Position numbers and translations under genes: made by a program
In this document: positions 8,992 to 17,814 of the stretch, piece after piece
How the letters are laid out: the number at the start of each line of letters is the position of its first letter
Numbering within the stretch: the stretch's first letter is position 1
DNA from: Cryobacterium arcticum
Lineage (GTDB): Bacteria; Actinomycetota; Actinomycetes; Actinomycetales; Microbacteriaceae
NCBI RefSeq assembly: GCF_001679725.1
Contig: NZ_CP016282.1
Span: 124,001 to 188,000 of the forward strand
DNA length: 64,000 nt
Reading direction: 5' to 3'
The notes under the pieces: generated by a model
The model's database searches: none
Seen by the model: only the letters and a program-made list of their open reading frames with translations
Told to the model about the DNA's origin: nothing

Positions 8992-10137
8992 ATGAATCTC
9001 GACGCGACGCACCCACTCTCTTCCGGCCTCACTTCCGACTCCCGGCTCGTGCGGGCGTACCAGGGCACCCGTCCGGACGTCACCCCGGTCTGGTTCATGC
9101 GCCAGGCCGGCCGTTCGCTGCCCGAATACCGGGAATTGCGGGTGGGCACCCGCATGCTCGACGCCTGCCTCGACCCGGAAATGGCCAGCGAGATCACCCT
9201 GCAGCCGGTGCGCCGGCACGGCGTTGACGCCGGCATCCTGTTCAGCGACATCGTCGTGCCGCTCAAGCTCGTGGGCGTCGAGGTCGAGATCGTCGCCGGC
9301 AAGGGCCCGGTGCTCGCCCAGGCTGTGCGCACCGCGGCGGATGTCGAACGCCTCACCGCGCTCGACCCGGCCGTGCTCGACACGGCACTCGCTCCCATCA
9401 GCCAGGCCGTCGCCCGCACGGTTGCCGAACTGGGCTCCACCCCGCTGATCGGCTTCGCCGGGGCGCCGTTCACCCTGGCCGCCTACATCGTCGAGGGCGG
9501 CCCGTCCAAGGACCACATCCACGCGCGCACCCTCATGCACTCCGACCCCGACGCCTGGGCCGCCCTGATGGCCTGGACCGCCGATGTCACCGGCCGGTTC
9601 CTGCGCGCCCAGGTGCTCGCCGGAGCCAGCGCCGCCCAGCTTTTCGACTCCTGGGCCGGCGCGCTCTCGCTCGACGACTACACGCGCTTCGTCGCCCCCG
9701 CCTCCACCGCCGCGATCGGGCACGTCCGAGACCTCACCTTCGTCGAGACCGTTGGCGACCTGGCCGCGGACCCCGAGTCGGTGCGCCGCAACGTGCCCGT
9801 CGTGCACTTCGGTGTCGGCACCGGCGAGCTGCTCAAGGCCATGCACGGCATCGGAGCCGACGTCGTCGGCGTGGACTACCGGGTGCCGCTCGACGAGGCC
9901 AGCCGGCGCCTGGGCGGAGTGGTTCCCGTGCAGGGCAACCTCGATCCAGCCCTGCTCAATGCCCCGTGGCCGGTTCTCGAGGCGCATGTGCTCGACGTGC
10001 TCGAGCGCGGCCGCACGGCGCCGAGCCACGTGCTCAACCTCGGCCACGGCGTGCCGCCGGAGACCAACCCGGATGTGCTCACCCGGGTCGTCAACTTCGT
10101 GCACGAGACCAGCGCCACCCCCTCACTCGCGCTCTAG
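8992..10137 (+). CDS. hemE: Uroporphyrinogen decarboxylase
   Basis: 381 residues from ATG at 8992 (an in-frame GTG lies immediately before it). Converts uroporphyrinogen III to coproporphyrinogen III. Family signatures [31 protein letters not shown] and the catalytic-region DSWAGALS are intact; the C-terminus has [10 protein letters not shown] and [19 protein letters not shown] lies 11 bases upstream. hemY follows after 60 bp on the same strand. Confidence 0.96.
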   Translation: MNLDATHPLSSGLTSDSRLVRAYQGTRPDVTPVWFMRQAGRSLPEYRELRVGTRMLDACLDPEMASEITLQPVRRHGVDAGILFSDIVVPLKLVGVEVEIVAGKGPVLAQAVRTAADVERLTALDPAVLDTALAPISQAVARTVAELGSTPLIGFAGAPFTLAAYIVEGGPSKDHIHARTLMHSDPDAWAALMAWTADVTGRFLRAQVLAGASAAQLFDSWAGALSLDDYTRFVAPASTAAIGHVRDLTFVETVGDLAADPESVRRNVPVVHFGVGTGELLKAMHGIGADVVGVDYRVPLDEASRRLGGVVPVQGNLDPALLNAPWPVLEAHVLDVLERGRTAPSHVLNLGHGVPPETNPDVLTRVVNFVHETSATPSLAL

Positions 10138-10197
10138 CGCACAGCTCTCACACGCACAGTGCCGGCGGCGCGGACGTCGCGGGCGGAAAGCAAGGAC

Positions 10198-11769
10198 ATG
10201 TTGGACGTCATCGTCATCGGCGGAGGTGTCGCCGGCCTGGTGGCTGCCCGCGAGTGTGCCCACCTCGGGCTGAACGTGCTCGTCCTGGAGGCCGCGGACG
10301 TCGTCGGCGGCGCCGTGGCCGGCCACGAGGTCGCCGGTCTTCCGCTCGACGCCGGGGCCGAGAGCTTCGCCGTGCGCGGCAACACCGTGGCGGCGTTCGT
10401 GGCCAACCTGGGTCTCGCCGACCAGATCGTCGAACCCAACCCGACTGGCGCCTGGCTGCACCTGCCGCCGCTTCGCTCCGGCGGCGCCCCGATGTCGGTG
10501 CCGCTGCCGAAGGCCGGGGTGCTCGGTATCCCCGGGTCGCCGCTGGCCGACGACGTGCGCCGCGCGATCGGCTGGTCCGGGGCTCTGCGCGCGTACGCCG
10601 ACCGGCTGATGCCGGTGCTCAAGATCGGCCGGGAGCACAGCCTCGGTGAGCTCGTGCAGAAGCGGATGGGCAGCAAGGTGCTCGACCGTCTGGTCAACCC
10701 GGTCGCCGGCGGGGTCTACGCCACCAATGCCGTCGACCTCGAGGTCGACGTGGTCGCGCCCGGGCTCAACCGCACCCTCACCACGGCCGGGTCGCTCTCC
10801 GGTGCCGTCACGGCCATGCGCATCGCAGCCCCGGCCGGGTCGGCCGTGCGCGGGCTCCGCGGCGGCATGCACCGCCTGGTCGACACGCTCGTCGAGGACC
10901 TCGAGCGGTTCGACGTCGAGATCCGCACCGGCACCGCGGTGGCCTCCTTCCGCCCCGTCGACACGTCGACCGTCGCCGAGGACGGCACCGACACGCCCGT
11001 GCGCAGCTGGCTCATCGAATGCGCCCCCGCCGCCGAGGCGCCCGCCACCGTGGCTCCGGCCGCATTCCCGACCACGGATGCTGTCGCTCCCACCGCATTC
11101 CCGGCCACGGATGCCGACGCTCCCATCCCGGCCGAGCCGTTCACCCTCGAGGCCCGTCACGTGATCCTGGCCGTGCCCGCCGCATCCGCCCTGGCCCTAC
11201 TGGCCCCGCTCGGCGCCGAGTACGCCGACCTGGCCGCCCTCGACTGGCCGGCCCCGGCCGCCGTGGAGCTGGCGACCCTGGTGCTCGACGCGCCCGCCCT
11301 GGACGCGCAGCCGCGCGGCACCGGCGTTCTCGTCGCGGTCGGCACCCCCGGCGTCACGGCCAAGGCGCTCACCCACATCACCGCCAAATGGGAATGGATC
11401 GACGCCCTCACCCCGCAGGGCCAGCACGTGGTGCGGCTCTCCTACGGGCGCGCCGGTGCACCGGTGCCCACCCTCGACCTCTCCGACGACGAGTTCATGC
11501 ACCTCGCGGTCCGCGATGCCGCCGCCATCCTCGGCGTCGATCTCGCACCGGAGCAGGTGCGCGGATTCGCCCGCACGCTGTGGAGCGACGGCCTCTCGCC
11601 GGCCACGATCGGCGCGCCGGAGCGCATCCGCCAGGTCCGCGATGTGATCGAGGGCACGCCGGGCCTGGATGTCACGGGCGGATGGCTGTCCGGAACCGGG
11701 CTGGCCTCGGTGATCCCGGACGCCCTCGCTGCGGGTATCCGCGCCCGGCGGGCAGTGCTAGACCTCTGA
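10198..11769 (+). CDS. hemY: Coproporphyrinogen III oxidase (HemY/CgoX type)
   Basis: 523 residues. FAD-binding motif VIGGGVAGLVAARECAHLG lies at the N-terminus, and the flavin amine-oxidase-like C-terminus ends in GGWLSGTGLASVIPDALAAG. In Actinobacteria this enzyme oxidises coproporphyrinogen III to coproporphyrin III, because ChdC rather than HemN acts last; chdC and cpfC downstream agree with that route. Start ATG at 10198 has AAGGA upstream. Unusual: residues about 280-315 are an Ala/Pro/Thr-rich insert made by a 33-bp direct repeat (11053-11118), absent from a typical HemY as far as I know. Confidence 0.93.
   Translation: MLDVIVIGGGVAGLVAARECAHLGLNVLVLEAADVVGGAVAGHEVAGLPLDAGAESFAVRGNTVAAFVANLGLADQIVEPNPTGAWLHLPPLRSGGAPMSVPLPKAGVLGIPGSPLADDVRRAIGWSGALRAYADRLMPVLKIGREHSLGELVQKRMGSKVLDRLVNPVAGGVYATNAVDLEVDVVAPGLNRTLTTAGSLSGAVTAMRIAAPAGSAVRGLRGGMHRLVDTLVEDLERFDVEIRTGTAVASFRPVDTSTVAEDGTDTPVRSWLIECAPAAEAPATVAPAAFPTTDAVAPTAFPATDADAPIPAEPFTLEARHVILAVPAASALALLAPLGAEYADLAALDWPAPAAVELATLVLDAPALDAQPRGTGVLVAVGTPGVTAKALTHITAKWEWIDALTPQGQHVVRLSYGRAGAPVPTLDLSDDEFMHLAVRDAAAILGVDLAPEQVRGFARTLWSDGLSPATIGAPERIRQVRDVIEGTPGLDVTGGWLSGTGLASVIPDALAAGIRARRAVLDL
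11053..11118 (+). repeat. 33-bp direct repeat inside hemY
   Basis: Two in-frame copies (11053-11085, 11086-11118) and the start of a third encode AP(A/T)AF(P)(T/A)TDA(V/D) units. The repeat forms a low-complexity surface insert in the oxidase. Confidence 0.75.
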
Positions 11770-11858
11770 TCAGGGGCTGATCGCTCGCGGCGCACATGTT
11801 CCTCTCTCGATCGGGGGGTTACGCTGGGAATACATGAACGTAAAGGAATGGAGTCACA

Positions 11859-12254
11859 ATGCGGGGAAAACTTCTTTTCATCACAGGTGGGCTCGTCGGC
11901 TACGTGCTGGGCGCCCGCGCCGGTCGTAAGCGCTACGACCAGATCGCCTCTGCCGCGTCCGACCTGTGGCACCGTCCACCGGTGCAGCGCCGCGTGAACG
12001 AGGTACGCGACTTCGCCCTCGAGCGCGTCGGCGACGTGCCCGGCGTGTTGTTCGAGGCCGGTAAGAAGGTCGTCTCTGCCGTGCAGAACAAGACCGACAA
12101 GGGCCAGGATGCCGCCCCAGGCACGGCCGGCAGCGCCACCGCAGCCACCAAGGCCGCGGCCTCCGCCACGAAGTCGGCCAAGGCGGCAGCGACGTCGGCC
12201 ACCTCAGCGGCCGCGTCCGCGAAGGACGCCGCGACCGAGCCGACCGCGCAGTAA
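11859..12254 (+). CDS. YtxH-like small membrane-anchored protein
   Basis: 131 residues. One N-terminal membrane segment (LLFITGGLVGYVLGARAG) is followed by a basic RKRYDQI motif, an amphipathic stretch, and an Ala/Lys/Thr-rich low-complexity tail. This fits YtxH-domain proteins of unknown function often seen beside holin-X and DUF3618 genes. GGAATGGAG lies upstream of the ATG. First gene of a three-gene unit inserted between hemY and chdC that ends at the terminator at 13056. A TACGCT -10 candidate lies at 11820-11825. Confidence 0.7.
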   Translation: MRGKLLFITGGLVGYVLGARAGRKRYDQIASAASDLWHRPPVQRRVNEVRDFALERVGDVPGVLFEAGKKVVSAVQNKTDKGQDAAPGTAGSATAATKAAASATKSAKAAATSATSAAASAKDAATEPTAQ

Positions 12255-12284
12255 TCTCACGACGACAGTCCAGGAAGGATGCCA

Positions 12285-12704
12285 GTGAGTACCAGCGGGT
12301 ATAACCCCAAGAGCAAGCAGTCCCTGTTCACGCTCCTCAGCGAGCTCCCGGGTCAGATCACCGCCCTGGTCAAGGCTGAGATCGACGCCTTCAAGGCGGA
12401 CATCTCCGGCAAGGCGAAGAATGTGGGCATCGGCCTCGGCCTGTTCATCGGCGCGGCCGTGTTCGCTTTCCTGGCGGTCATCGTGTTCATCGCGCTGGCC
12501 GTCATCGCCCTCGATCTGGTGCTGCCGCTCTGGCTGTCCGCGCTCATCGTGGCGGTCGCCCTGCTCCTGATCGCGGTGATCCTGGCCCTGATCGGGCTCA
12601 ACCGGGTCAAGAAGGGCACCAGCCACGACCCGGAGGGCGTGACGGCGAGCATCCAGAAGGACGTCGACGCATTCAAGGGAGTTGGCCAGTATGACCACCG
12701 ATAA
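12285..12704 (+). CDS. Phage-holin-superfamily (Actinobacterial Holin-X) membrane protein
   Basis: 139 residues. A cytoplasmic N-terminal helix (LFTLLSELPGQITALVKAEIDAF) precedes two strongly hydrophobic segments and a charged C-terminus. This is the layout of the Holin-X/DUF1469 family, which in chromosomal contexts is an envelope protein of unknown role rather than a lysis holin. The start is chosen as GTG at 12285, because AGGAAGG lies six bases before it; the ATG at 12279 abuts the ribosome-binding site. It overlaps the next gene by 14 bases. Confidence 0.75.
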   Translation: MSTSGYNPKSKQSLFTLLSELPGQITALVKAEIDAFKADISGKAKNVGIGLGLFIGAAVFAFLAVIVFIALAVIALDLVLPLWLSALIVAVALLLIAVILALIGLNRVKKGTSHDPEGVTASIQKDVDAFKGVGQYDHR

Positions 12705-13005
12705 CACCGCGCCCCGGTCCGGCTCCGCCAAGGCCGTCGAGGCCAAGCCCGAGCACCACAGCACGGGCGAGTTGCGGGCCGAAGCGGCCCGCGCCCGGGC
12801 CGAACTGGCCGGGACCCTGGACGCCATCGAGTACAAGCTCAACGTGCCCAAGCAGATCAAGATCAACACCCGGCGGTTCACGTTGGGCCTGCACCGCCTC
12901 GGCGACGAGAACCCGACCGCCCTGGCGGGCATCGCCCTCGGCGCCGCCGCCGTGGTGGGAACCGCGGTCTGGTGGGGCGTGAAGACGGTCCTCGACCGCC
13001 GCTAA
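12691..13005 (+). CDS. DUF3618 domain protein
   Basis: 104 residues. The family pattern is clear: GELRAEAARARAELAGTLDAIEYKLNVP near residues 27-55, then a C-terminal membrane segment (GIALGAAAVVGTAVWWGV). Members are small envelope-associated proteins of unknown function that co-occur with Holin-X. AAGGGAG lies before the ATG, inside the end of the upstream gene, so translation is coupled. A strong terminator follows at 13056, separating this unit from chdC. Confidence 0.75.
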   Translation: MTTDNTAPRSGSAKAVEAKPEHHSTGELRAEAARARAELAGTLDAIEYKLNVPKQIKINTRRFTLGLHRLGDENPTALAGIALGAAAVVGTAVWWGVKTVLDRR

Positions 13006-13055
13006 CCGGTAACTGACCGGGAAGAATTCCGGGATCGGATCACGTCGATCCTGAG

Positions 13056-13090
13056 GGAGGGTGCTGAGCTTCGGCCAGCACCCTCCTTTT
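13056..13090 (+). terminator. Rho-independent terminator after DUF3618 gene
   Basis: GGAGGGTGCTG (13056-13066) pairs with CAGCACCCTCC (13076-13086) around a 9-nt loop, followed by TTTT at 13087-13090. It is the best U-tracted terminator among the protein genes of the window. Confidence 0.9.
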
Positions 13091-13202
13091 CTTGCGCGGC
13101 GGGACTCCATCCGGCAACGATTCGGGCCTACTTTTGGCTCTCCGAGCAAAGCGGTGGAGACTAGTAGACATGACTCACCCGGCTGCCGGAGAGGCAGTAG
13201 AC

Positions 13203-13934
13203 ATGACCGTGCCCACACCCGATTCCCACACCTCGACAGAGGCTGAACCCACCGAGGCTTCCCCCTCCGGATTCACCCTCTTCACCGTGCTGCGCAAGGA
13301 CCCGCGCAACCCCGACGACCTCGACGGCCGTGACGTTCCGCGTTTCGTGGACGAACTCGACGGCATCGTCGCCCTGGTCGAAGCCGAGGGCGTGACCGTT
13401 CGCGGTTTCTACGACGTCTCCGGCCTCCGCGCCGACGCCGATGTGATGATCTGGACGCACGCCGACGAGGCCCAGACCCTGCAGTGGGCCAACCGGGAGC
13501 TCCGCCGCAGCCGCCTGCTCAAGAGCCTCCTGCCGACCTGGAACGCCATGGGCGTGCACCGCGACGCCGAGTTCAACAAGAGCCACGTGCCGGGCTTCCT
13601 GCGCGGCATCGAGCCCAAGGGCTGGCTCACCGTCTACCCGTTCGTGCGCAGCTACGAGTGGTACCTGCTCCCCGAGGCCGAGCGCGGCAAGATGCTCGCC
13701 GACCACGGCCGCAAGGGCGCCGCGTTCCGCGGGGCCATCGCCAACACCGTCTCCTCGTTCGCCCTCGGCGACTACGAATGGCTCCTGCCGATCGAGTCCG
13801 ACGAGCTCACCGAGCTCGTCGACCTGATGCGTGAGCTCCGCGCCACCGATGCCCGCATGCACGTGCGCGAAGAGGTTCCGTTCTACACCGGTCGTCGCAT
13901 CACCACCGCCGAACTCGTGGAGGTGCTGCAGTAA
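13203..13934 (+). CDS. chdC: Coproheme decarboxylase (HemQ)
   Basis: 243 residues from ATG 13203. Last enzyme of the coproporphyrin-dependent pathway: it oxidatively decarboxylates coproheme to heme b with hydrogen peroxide. The signature VYPFVRSYEWY (catalytic Tyr region) and GKMLADHGRKG (heme-ligand His region) are present. An alternative ATG at 13170 shares the local sequence GTAGACATGAC; the downstream ATG has the better ribosome-binding site (GGAGAGG), while the upstream one sits one base from a predicted start site (TTGGCT-N17-GAGACT). The stop overlaps the cpfC start as TAATG. Confidence 0.92.
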   Translation: MTVPTPDSHTSTEAEPTEASPSGFTLFTVLRKDPRNPDDLDGRDVPRFVDELDGIVALVEAEGVTVRGFYDVSGLRADADVMIWTHADEAQTLQWANRELRRSRLLKSLLPTWNAMGVHRDAEFNKSHVPGFLRGIEPKGWLTVYPFVRSYEWYLLPEAERGKMLADHGRKGAAFRGAIANTVSSFALGDYEWLLPIESDELTELVDLMRELRATDARMHVREEVPFYTGRRITTAELVEVLQ

Positions 13935-15028
13935 TGACGAGTTACGACGCCATCCTCCTCGCCGGTTTCGGCGGACCGGAGGGCCAGGACGATGTGATCC
14001 CGTTCCTGCGCAACGTCACGCGCGGCCGCGGCATCCCCGAGGAACGCCTCGAAGAGGTCGCCGTGCACTACCGGCACTTCGGCGGCATCAGCCCGATCAA
14101 CCAGCAGAACCGGGTGCTGCGCGCCGCGCTGCAGGCCGAACTGGACCGCCGCGGCATCGACCTGCCGGTGATCTGGGGCAACCGCAACTGGGCGCCCTAC
14201 CTGCCCGACACGATCGCCGAGGCGCACGCCGCCGGCCAGGACCGCCTGCTCGCCATCGCGACCAGCGCCTACAGCTCGTACTCCGGCTGCCGCCAGTACC
14301 GCGAGGACTTCGCCCAGGCGCTGGACACGACCGGGCTCACCGGCACCGTGCAGATCGACAAGATCCGCCAGTTCTTCGACCACCCCGGCTTCGTCACCCC
14401 CTTCATCACGGGTGTGCGCCAGGGGCTGGCCGACATCGAGGCCCAGATCCCCGGCATCGACCTCGCCACCGAGGTCGAGGTGCTGTTCTCGACGCACTCG
14501 ATCCCGTCGACGGATGCGGCCAAGAGCGGACCGGCCGAGCGTGGCTTCGGCCCCGACGGAGCCTATGCCGCCCAGCACCTGGCCGTGGCCGATGTGATCA
14601 TGCAGGGCCTCACCAGCCCGTGGCAGCTGGTGTACCAGTCCCGCAGCGGACCGCCCAGCATGCCGTGGCTCGAGCCCGACATCAACGACGCGATCGCGCT
14701 GCTGCCCGCGCGCGGCATCCGTGCCGTCGTCATCGTGCCGCTCGGATTCGTCAGCGACCACATGGAGGTCATGTGGGACCTCGACAACGAGGCCACCGAA
14801 ACGGCCAAGGAACACGGCCTGTTCTCGGTGCGCGTGCCCACGCCCGGCGCGGACCCGGTCTACGTGTCCGGCCTGATCGACCTGGTCGAGGAGCGGCTGA
14901 ACGACGTGCCGCCCGCCGACCGGCCCGCCCTGACCAATCTCGGCCCCTGGTACGACGTGTGCCGGCCGGGCTGCTGCGAGAACGTGCGCCTCGGCTTCAA
15001 GCCCGCGGTCGCTGGTATGGCACCGTGA
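13934..15028 (+). CDS. cpfC: Coproporphyrin ferrochelatase
   Basis: 364 residues (hemH in older naming). Inserts Fe2+ into coproporphyrin III. FSTHSIP contains the catalytic His and GFVSDHMEVMWDLD the acidic partner. Cys119 in YSGCRQYRED and the C-terminal CRPGCC cluster (Cys343, 347, 348) match the cysteines that bind a [2Fe-2S] cluster in actinobacterial ferrochelatases. Overlaps chdC by one base and hemC by four. Confidence 0.95.
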   Translation: MTSYDAILLAGFGGPEGQDDVIPFLRNVTRGRGIPEERLEEVAVHYRHFGGISPINQQNRVLRAALQAELDRRGIDLPVIWGNRNWAPYLPDTIAEAHAAGQDRLLAIATSAYSSYSGCRQYREDFAQALDTTGLTGTVQIDKIRQFFDHPGFVTPFITGVRQGLADIEAQIPGIDLATEVEVLFSTHSIPSTDAAKSGPAERGFGPDGAYAAQHLAVADVIMQGLTSPWQLVYQSRSGPPSMPWLEPDINDAIALLPARGIRAVVIVPLGFVSDHMEVMWDLDNEATETAKEHGLFSVRVPTPGADPVYVSGLIDLVEERLNDVPPADRPALTNLGPWYDVCRPGCCENVRLGFKPAVAGMAP

Positions 15029-15978
15029 GCGTCATCCGCGTCGGTACCCGCGGCAGCGCCTTGGCGATGGCACAGACCACCGCCGTGGCCAACCGCATCC
15101 AGGCGGTGACCAACGGCGAGGTGGAGATCATCCCGATCACCACGCACGGTGACGTGTCCCGGGAATCGCTGTCCAGCCTCGGCGGTACGGGCGTTTTCGC
15201 CAGCGCCCTGCGCGAGGCGCTGTTGAACGACGAGTGCGACGTTGTGGTGCACTCCTTCAAGGATCTGCCCACCGACCCGTACGCCGGCCTCACCATCGGT
15301 GCGACGCCCAAGCGGGCCGACGCGCGCGACGTGCTGTGCGCCCGTGCCGGCTTCACCCTGGCCACCCTGCCGGAGGGTGCCCGCGTGGGCACCGGTTCGC
15401 CGCGCCGAGCCGCCCAGCTGCGGGAGCTGCGCCCCGACCTCGAGGTCGTCGACATCCGCGGCAACGTGGACACCCGGCTCGCGCTCGTTGCCGACGAGAG
15501 GCTGCACGCCGTGGTGCTCGCCGCGGCGGGCCTTGGCCGGCTGGGCCTGCTCGAGAACATGGCCACCGAGTACCTCGAGCTCTCCGACTGGCCCACAGCG
15601 CCCGGACAGGGCGCACTGGCGATCGAGGTGCGCGACGGCAAGCCCGAGCGCCTGCTCGCCAAGGCCCTCGCCGTGCTCAACCACGCCACCACCCAGGCCA
15701 CCGTCGCGGCCGAGCGCCAGGTGCTCGCCCGCCTCGAGGCCGGTTGTGCCGCCCCGATCGGCGCGACCGCCGTGCTCGATGACGGCCTGCTCTTCCTCAC
15801 CGCCACCGTGTACAGCCCCGACGGCACCCGACGCATCACGGCGTCGCACGCCGCGACGCCCGAATCGCACGCCGTGGCCGACCTGCAGGATGCCGCCCTC
15901 GATGTGGCCGACCGTGCCGCCCGTGAGCTCCTGGCCGGCGGCGCCGCCGAAATCGCCCCCCTCACGGTGACCTCGTGA
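15025..15978 (+). CDS. hemC: Porphobilinogen deaminase (hydroxymethylbilane synthase)
   Basis: 317 residues from a GTG that overlaps the cpfC stop (GTGA). Polymerises four porphobilinogens. Typical motifs are RVGTRGSALAMAQT, HSFKDLPT and GTGSPRRAAQL. Cys241 in EAGCAAPIG carries the dipyrromethane cofactor. Translationally coupled at both ends. Confidence 0.96.
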   Translation: MSVIRVGTRGSALAMAQTTAVANRIQAVTNGEVEIIPITTHGDVSRESLSSLGGTGVFASALREALLNDECDVVVHSFKDLPTDPYAGLTIGATPKRADARDVLCARAGFTLATLPEGARVGTGSPRRAAQLRELRPDLEVVDIRGNVDTRLALVADERLHAVVLAAAGLGRLGLLENMATEYLELSDWPTAPGQGALAIEVRDGKPERLLAKALAVLNHATTQATVAAERQVLARLEAGCAAPIGATAVLDDGLLFLTATVYSPDGTRRITASHAATPESHAVADLQDAALDVADRAARELLAGGAAEIAPLTVTS

Positions 15979-16760
15979 GCGGCACCCGCCACAACCCCGA
16001 CAAGCCCCTGGCCGGCTGGCGCGTCCTCGTGCCCCGCGGCGGGCCCTGGGGCGACCAGGTCGCCGCCAACCTGCGCTCCCGCGGAGCGCTTCCCGTCGTG
16101 GCGCCCATGATCAACTTCGCGCCCACCGACGACGCGCCGGCCCTCGAGACCGCCCTGGCCAAGCTCGCCGCCGGCGAGTTCGACTGGATGACCGTCACCA
16201 GCGCCACCACGGTCGACGTCCTCTCGTCGCACCGGGCCGTCGTGGCTCCCGGCACCCGCATCGCCGCGGTGGGGGAGACCACCGCCGCCGCGCTCGTGGC
16301 CGCCGGCTACCACGTCGACATCGTCCCGTCGGAGGACAACTCCGCCAAGGGCCTGCTCGAGGACTGGGAGGCCGCCACCCACGGCGTCATCCCGCTGCGC
16401 GTGCTCACCCTGCGCTCCGAGATCGCCAAGCCGTTGCTCACCGAGGGTCTGCGCCGCATCGGCCACGAGGTCGAGTCGGTCGTCGCCTACCGCACCGTGG
16501 GCGTGCCGGTCTCCGACCGGGTCGTCGCCGACGTCAAGGCCGGACGGGTGCACGCCGTGCTGGTCACCAGCGGAAGTGTCGCCCAGCAGGTGCAGGAGCA
16601 GCTCGGCCCCATCCCCGAGACCACCCTGATCGCCTGCATCGGCCCGCGCACGGCGAAGGATGCGGCGGCCATCGGCCTGCGCGTCGACGTGATCGCCGAC
16701 GAGCGCAGCGCCGAGTCCCTCATCGAGGCCCTCGTGCGCCTCGCCCCCCGCGACCTGTAA
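15975..16760 (+). CDS. hemD: Uroporphyrinogen-III synthase
   Basis: 261 residues, GTG start overlapping the hemC stop (GTGA). The family is weakly conserved, but the two-domain alternating pattern is visible: WMTVTSATTVDVL, AAVGETTAAAL, VLVTSGSVAQQV and IGPRTAKDAAAIGL. It closes and inverts ring D. Position directly after hemC supports the call. No methyltransferase domain is fused. Confidence 0.9.
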   Translation: MSGTRHNPDKPLAGWRVLVPRGGPWGDQVAANLRSRGALPVVAPMINFAPTDDAPALETALAKLAAGEFDWMTVTSATTVDVLSSHRAVVAPGTRIAAVGETTAAALVAAGYHVDIVPSEDNSAKGLLEDWEAATHGVIPLRVLTLRSEIAKPLLTEGLRRIGHEVESVVAYRTVGVPVSDRVVADVKAGRVHAVLVTSGSVAQQVQEQLGPIPETTLIACIGPRTAKDAAAIGLRVDVIADERSAESLIEALVRLAPRDL

Positions 16761-16815
16761 CAGGCGCGACACCAAGGCCCGACCGGCCGCCGCTCCCGCT
16801 CTCAGGCGGGAGGCC

Positions 16816-16821
16816 TAGGCT
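16816..16821 (+). promoter_or_regulatory. -10 element for leaderless hemB mRNA
   Basis: TAGGCT, then GGTCGG, then the hemB GTG at 16828. It suggests an internal promoter in the 67-bp hemD-hemB gap in addition to read-through. Confidence 0.55.
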
Positions 16822-16827
16822 GGTCGG

Positions 16828-17814
16828 GTGATAAACCCCGTCATCCGCCCGCGACGTCTGCGCAGCACCCCCGCACTCCGCCGCCTGGCCAGCGAAACCC
16901 GTGTCCACCCCGCCGAGCTGGTGTTACCGCTCTTTGTGCGTGAGGGCAACGAATCCACCCCGATCTCCTCGATGCCCGGCATCGTGCAGCACAGCATCGA
17001 CGGCGCCCGCCGCGCCGTGGCCGAGGCCGCAGCGGCCGGCATCGGCGGCGTGATGCTCTTCGGCGTTCCCGCCGTGCGCGACGCCACCGGCACTGGGGCC
17101 ACCGACCCCGACGGCATCCTGAACGCCGCCACGCGCGCCGTCGTCGCCGAGGTGGGCGACGCCCTGGTCGTGCAGACCGACCTGTGCCTGGACGAATTCA
17201 CCGACCACGGCCACTGCGGCGTGCTCGCCGCCGACGGCTCCGTCGACAACGACGCCACTCTGCTGCGCTACAACGACATGGCCCTCGCTCAGGCCCAGGC
17301 CGGCTCGGCCCTGCTCGGCCTCTCCGGCATGATGGACGGCCAGGTCGCCTCCGTGCGCGCCACCCTCGACGCCGCCGGTTACGCCGACACCGCCGTGCTC
17401 GCCTACTCGGCCAAGTACGCCTCCGCCTACTACGGCCCGTTCCGCGAGGCCGTCCAGTCCACCCTGGTCGGCGACCGCCGCACCTACCAGCTCGACCCCG
17501 CCAACCGCCGCGAGGGCGTGCGCGAGGCCCGCATCGACATCGACGAGGGCGCCGACGTCGTCATGGTCAAGCCCGCGGGCAGCTACCTCGACGTGCTCGC
17601 CGAGGTCGCCGCCATGAGCTCGGTGCCCGTCTGGGCGTACCAGGTCTCCGGCGAGTACGCCATGATCGAGGCCGCGGCCGCGCAGGGCTGGATCGACCGC
17701 CGCCGCGCCATCGAGGAGTCGGTGCTCAGCATCCGCCGTGCCGGCGCCGACGCGATTCTCACCTACTGGGCGGTCGAACTCGCCGCCTGGCTCACCGAAA
17801 CGGATGCCCGATGA
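16828..17814 (+). CDS. hemB: Delta-aminolevulinic acid dehydratase (porphobilinogen synthase)
   Basis: 328 residues from GTG. Condenses two 5-aminolevulinates. The Schiff-base lysines are Lys196 ([17 protein letters not shown]) and Lys248 (MVKPA). The metal site [14 protein letters not shown] keeps both Cys residues of zinc-dependent enzymes. Stop overlaps the hemL start as ATGA. Confidence 0.96.
   Translation: MINPVIRPRRLRSTPALRRLASETRVHPAELVLPLFVREGNESTPISSMPGIVQHSIDGARRAVAEAAAAGIGGVMLFGVPAVRDATGTGATDPDGILNAATRAVVAEVGDALVVQTDLCLDEFTDHGHCGVLAADGSVDNDATLLRYNDMALAQAQAGSALLGLSGMMDGQVASVRATLDAAGYADTAVLAYSAKYASAYYGPFREAVQSTLVGDRRTYQLDPANRREGVREARIDIDEGADVVMVKPAGSYLDVLAEVAAMSSVPVWAYQVSGEYAMIEAAAAQGWIDRRRAIEESVLSIRRAGADAILTYWAVELAAWLTETDAR

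Noticed and set aside
12285..13005. Prophage remnant based on the holin-like gene
   Set aside because: The protein is of the chromosomal Holin-X type, its neighbours are DUF3618 and YtxH-like genes, and no other phage gene is near.
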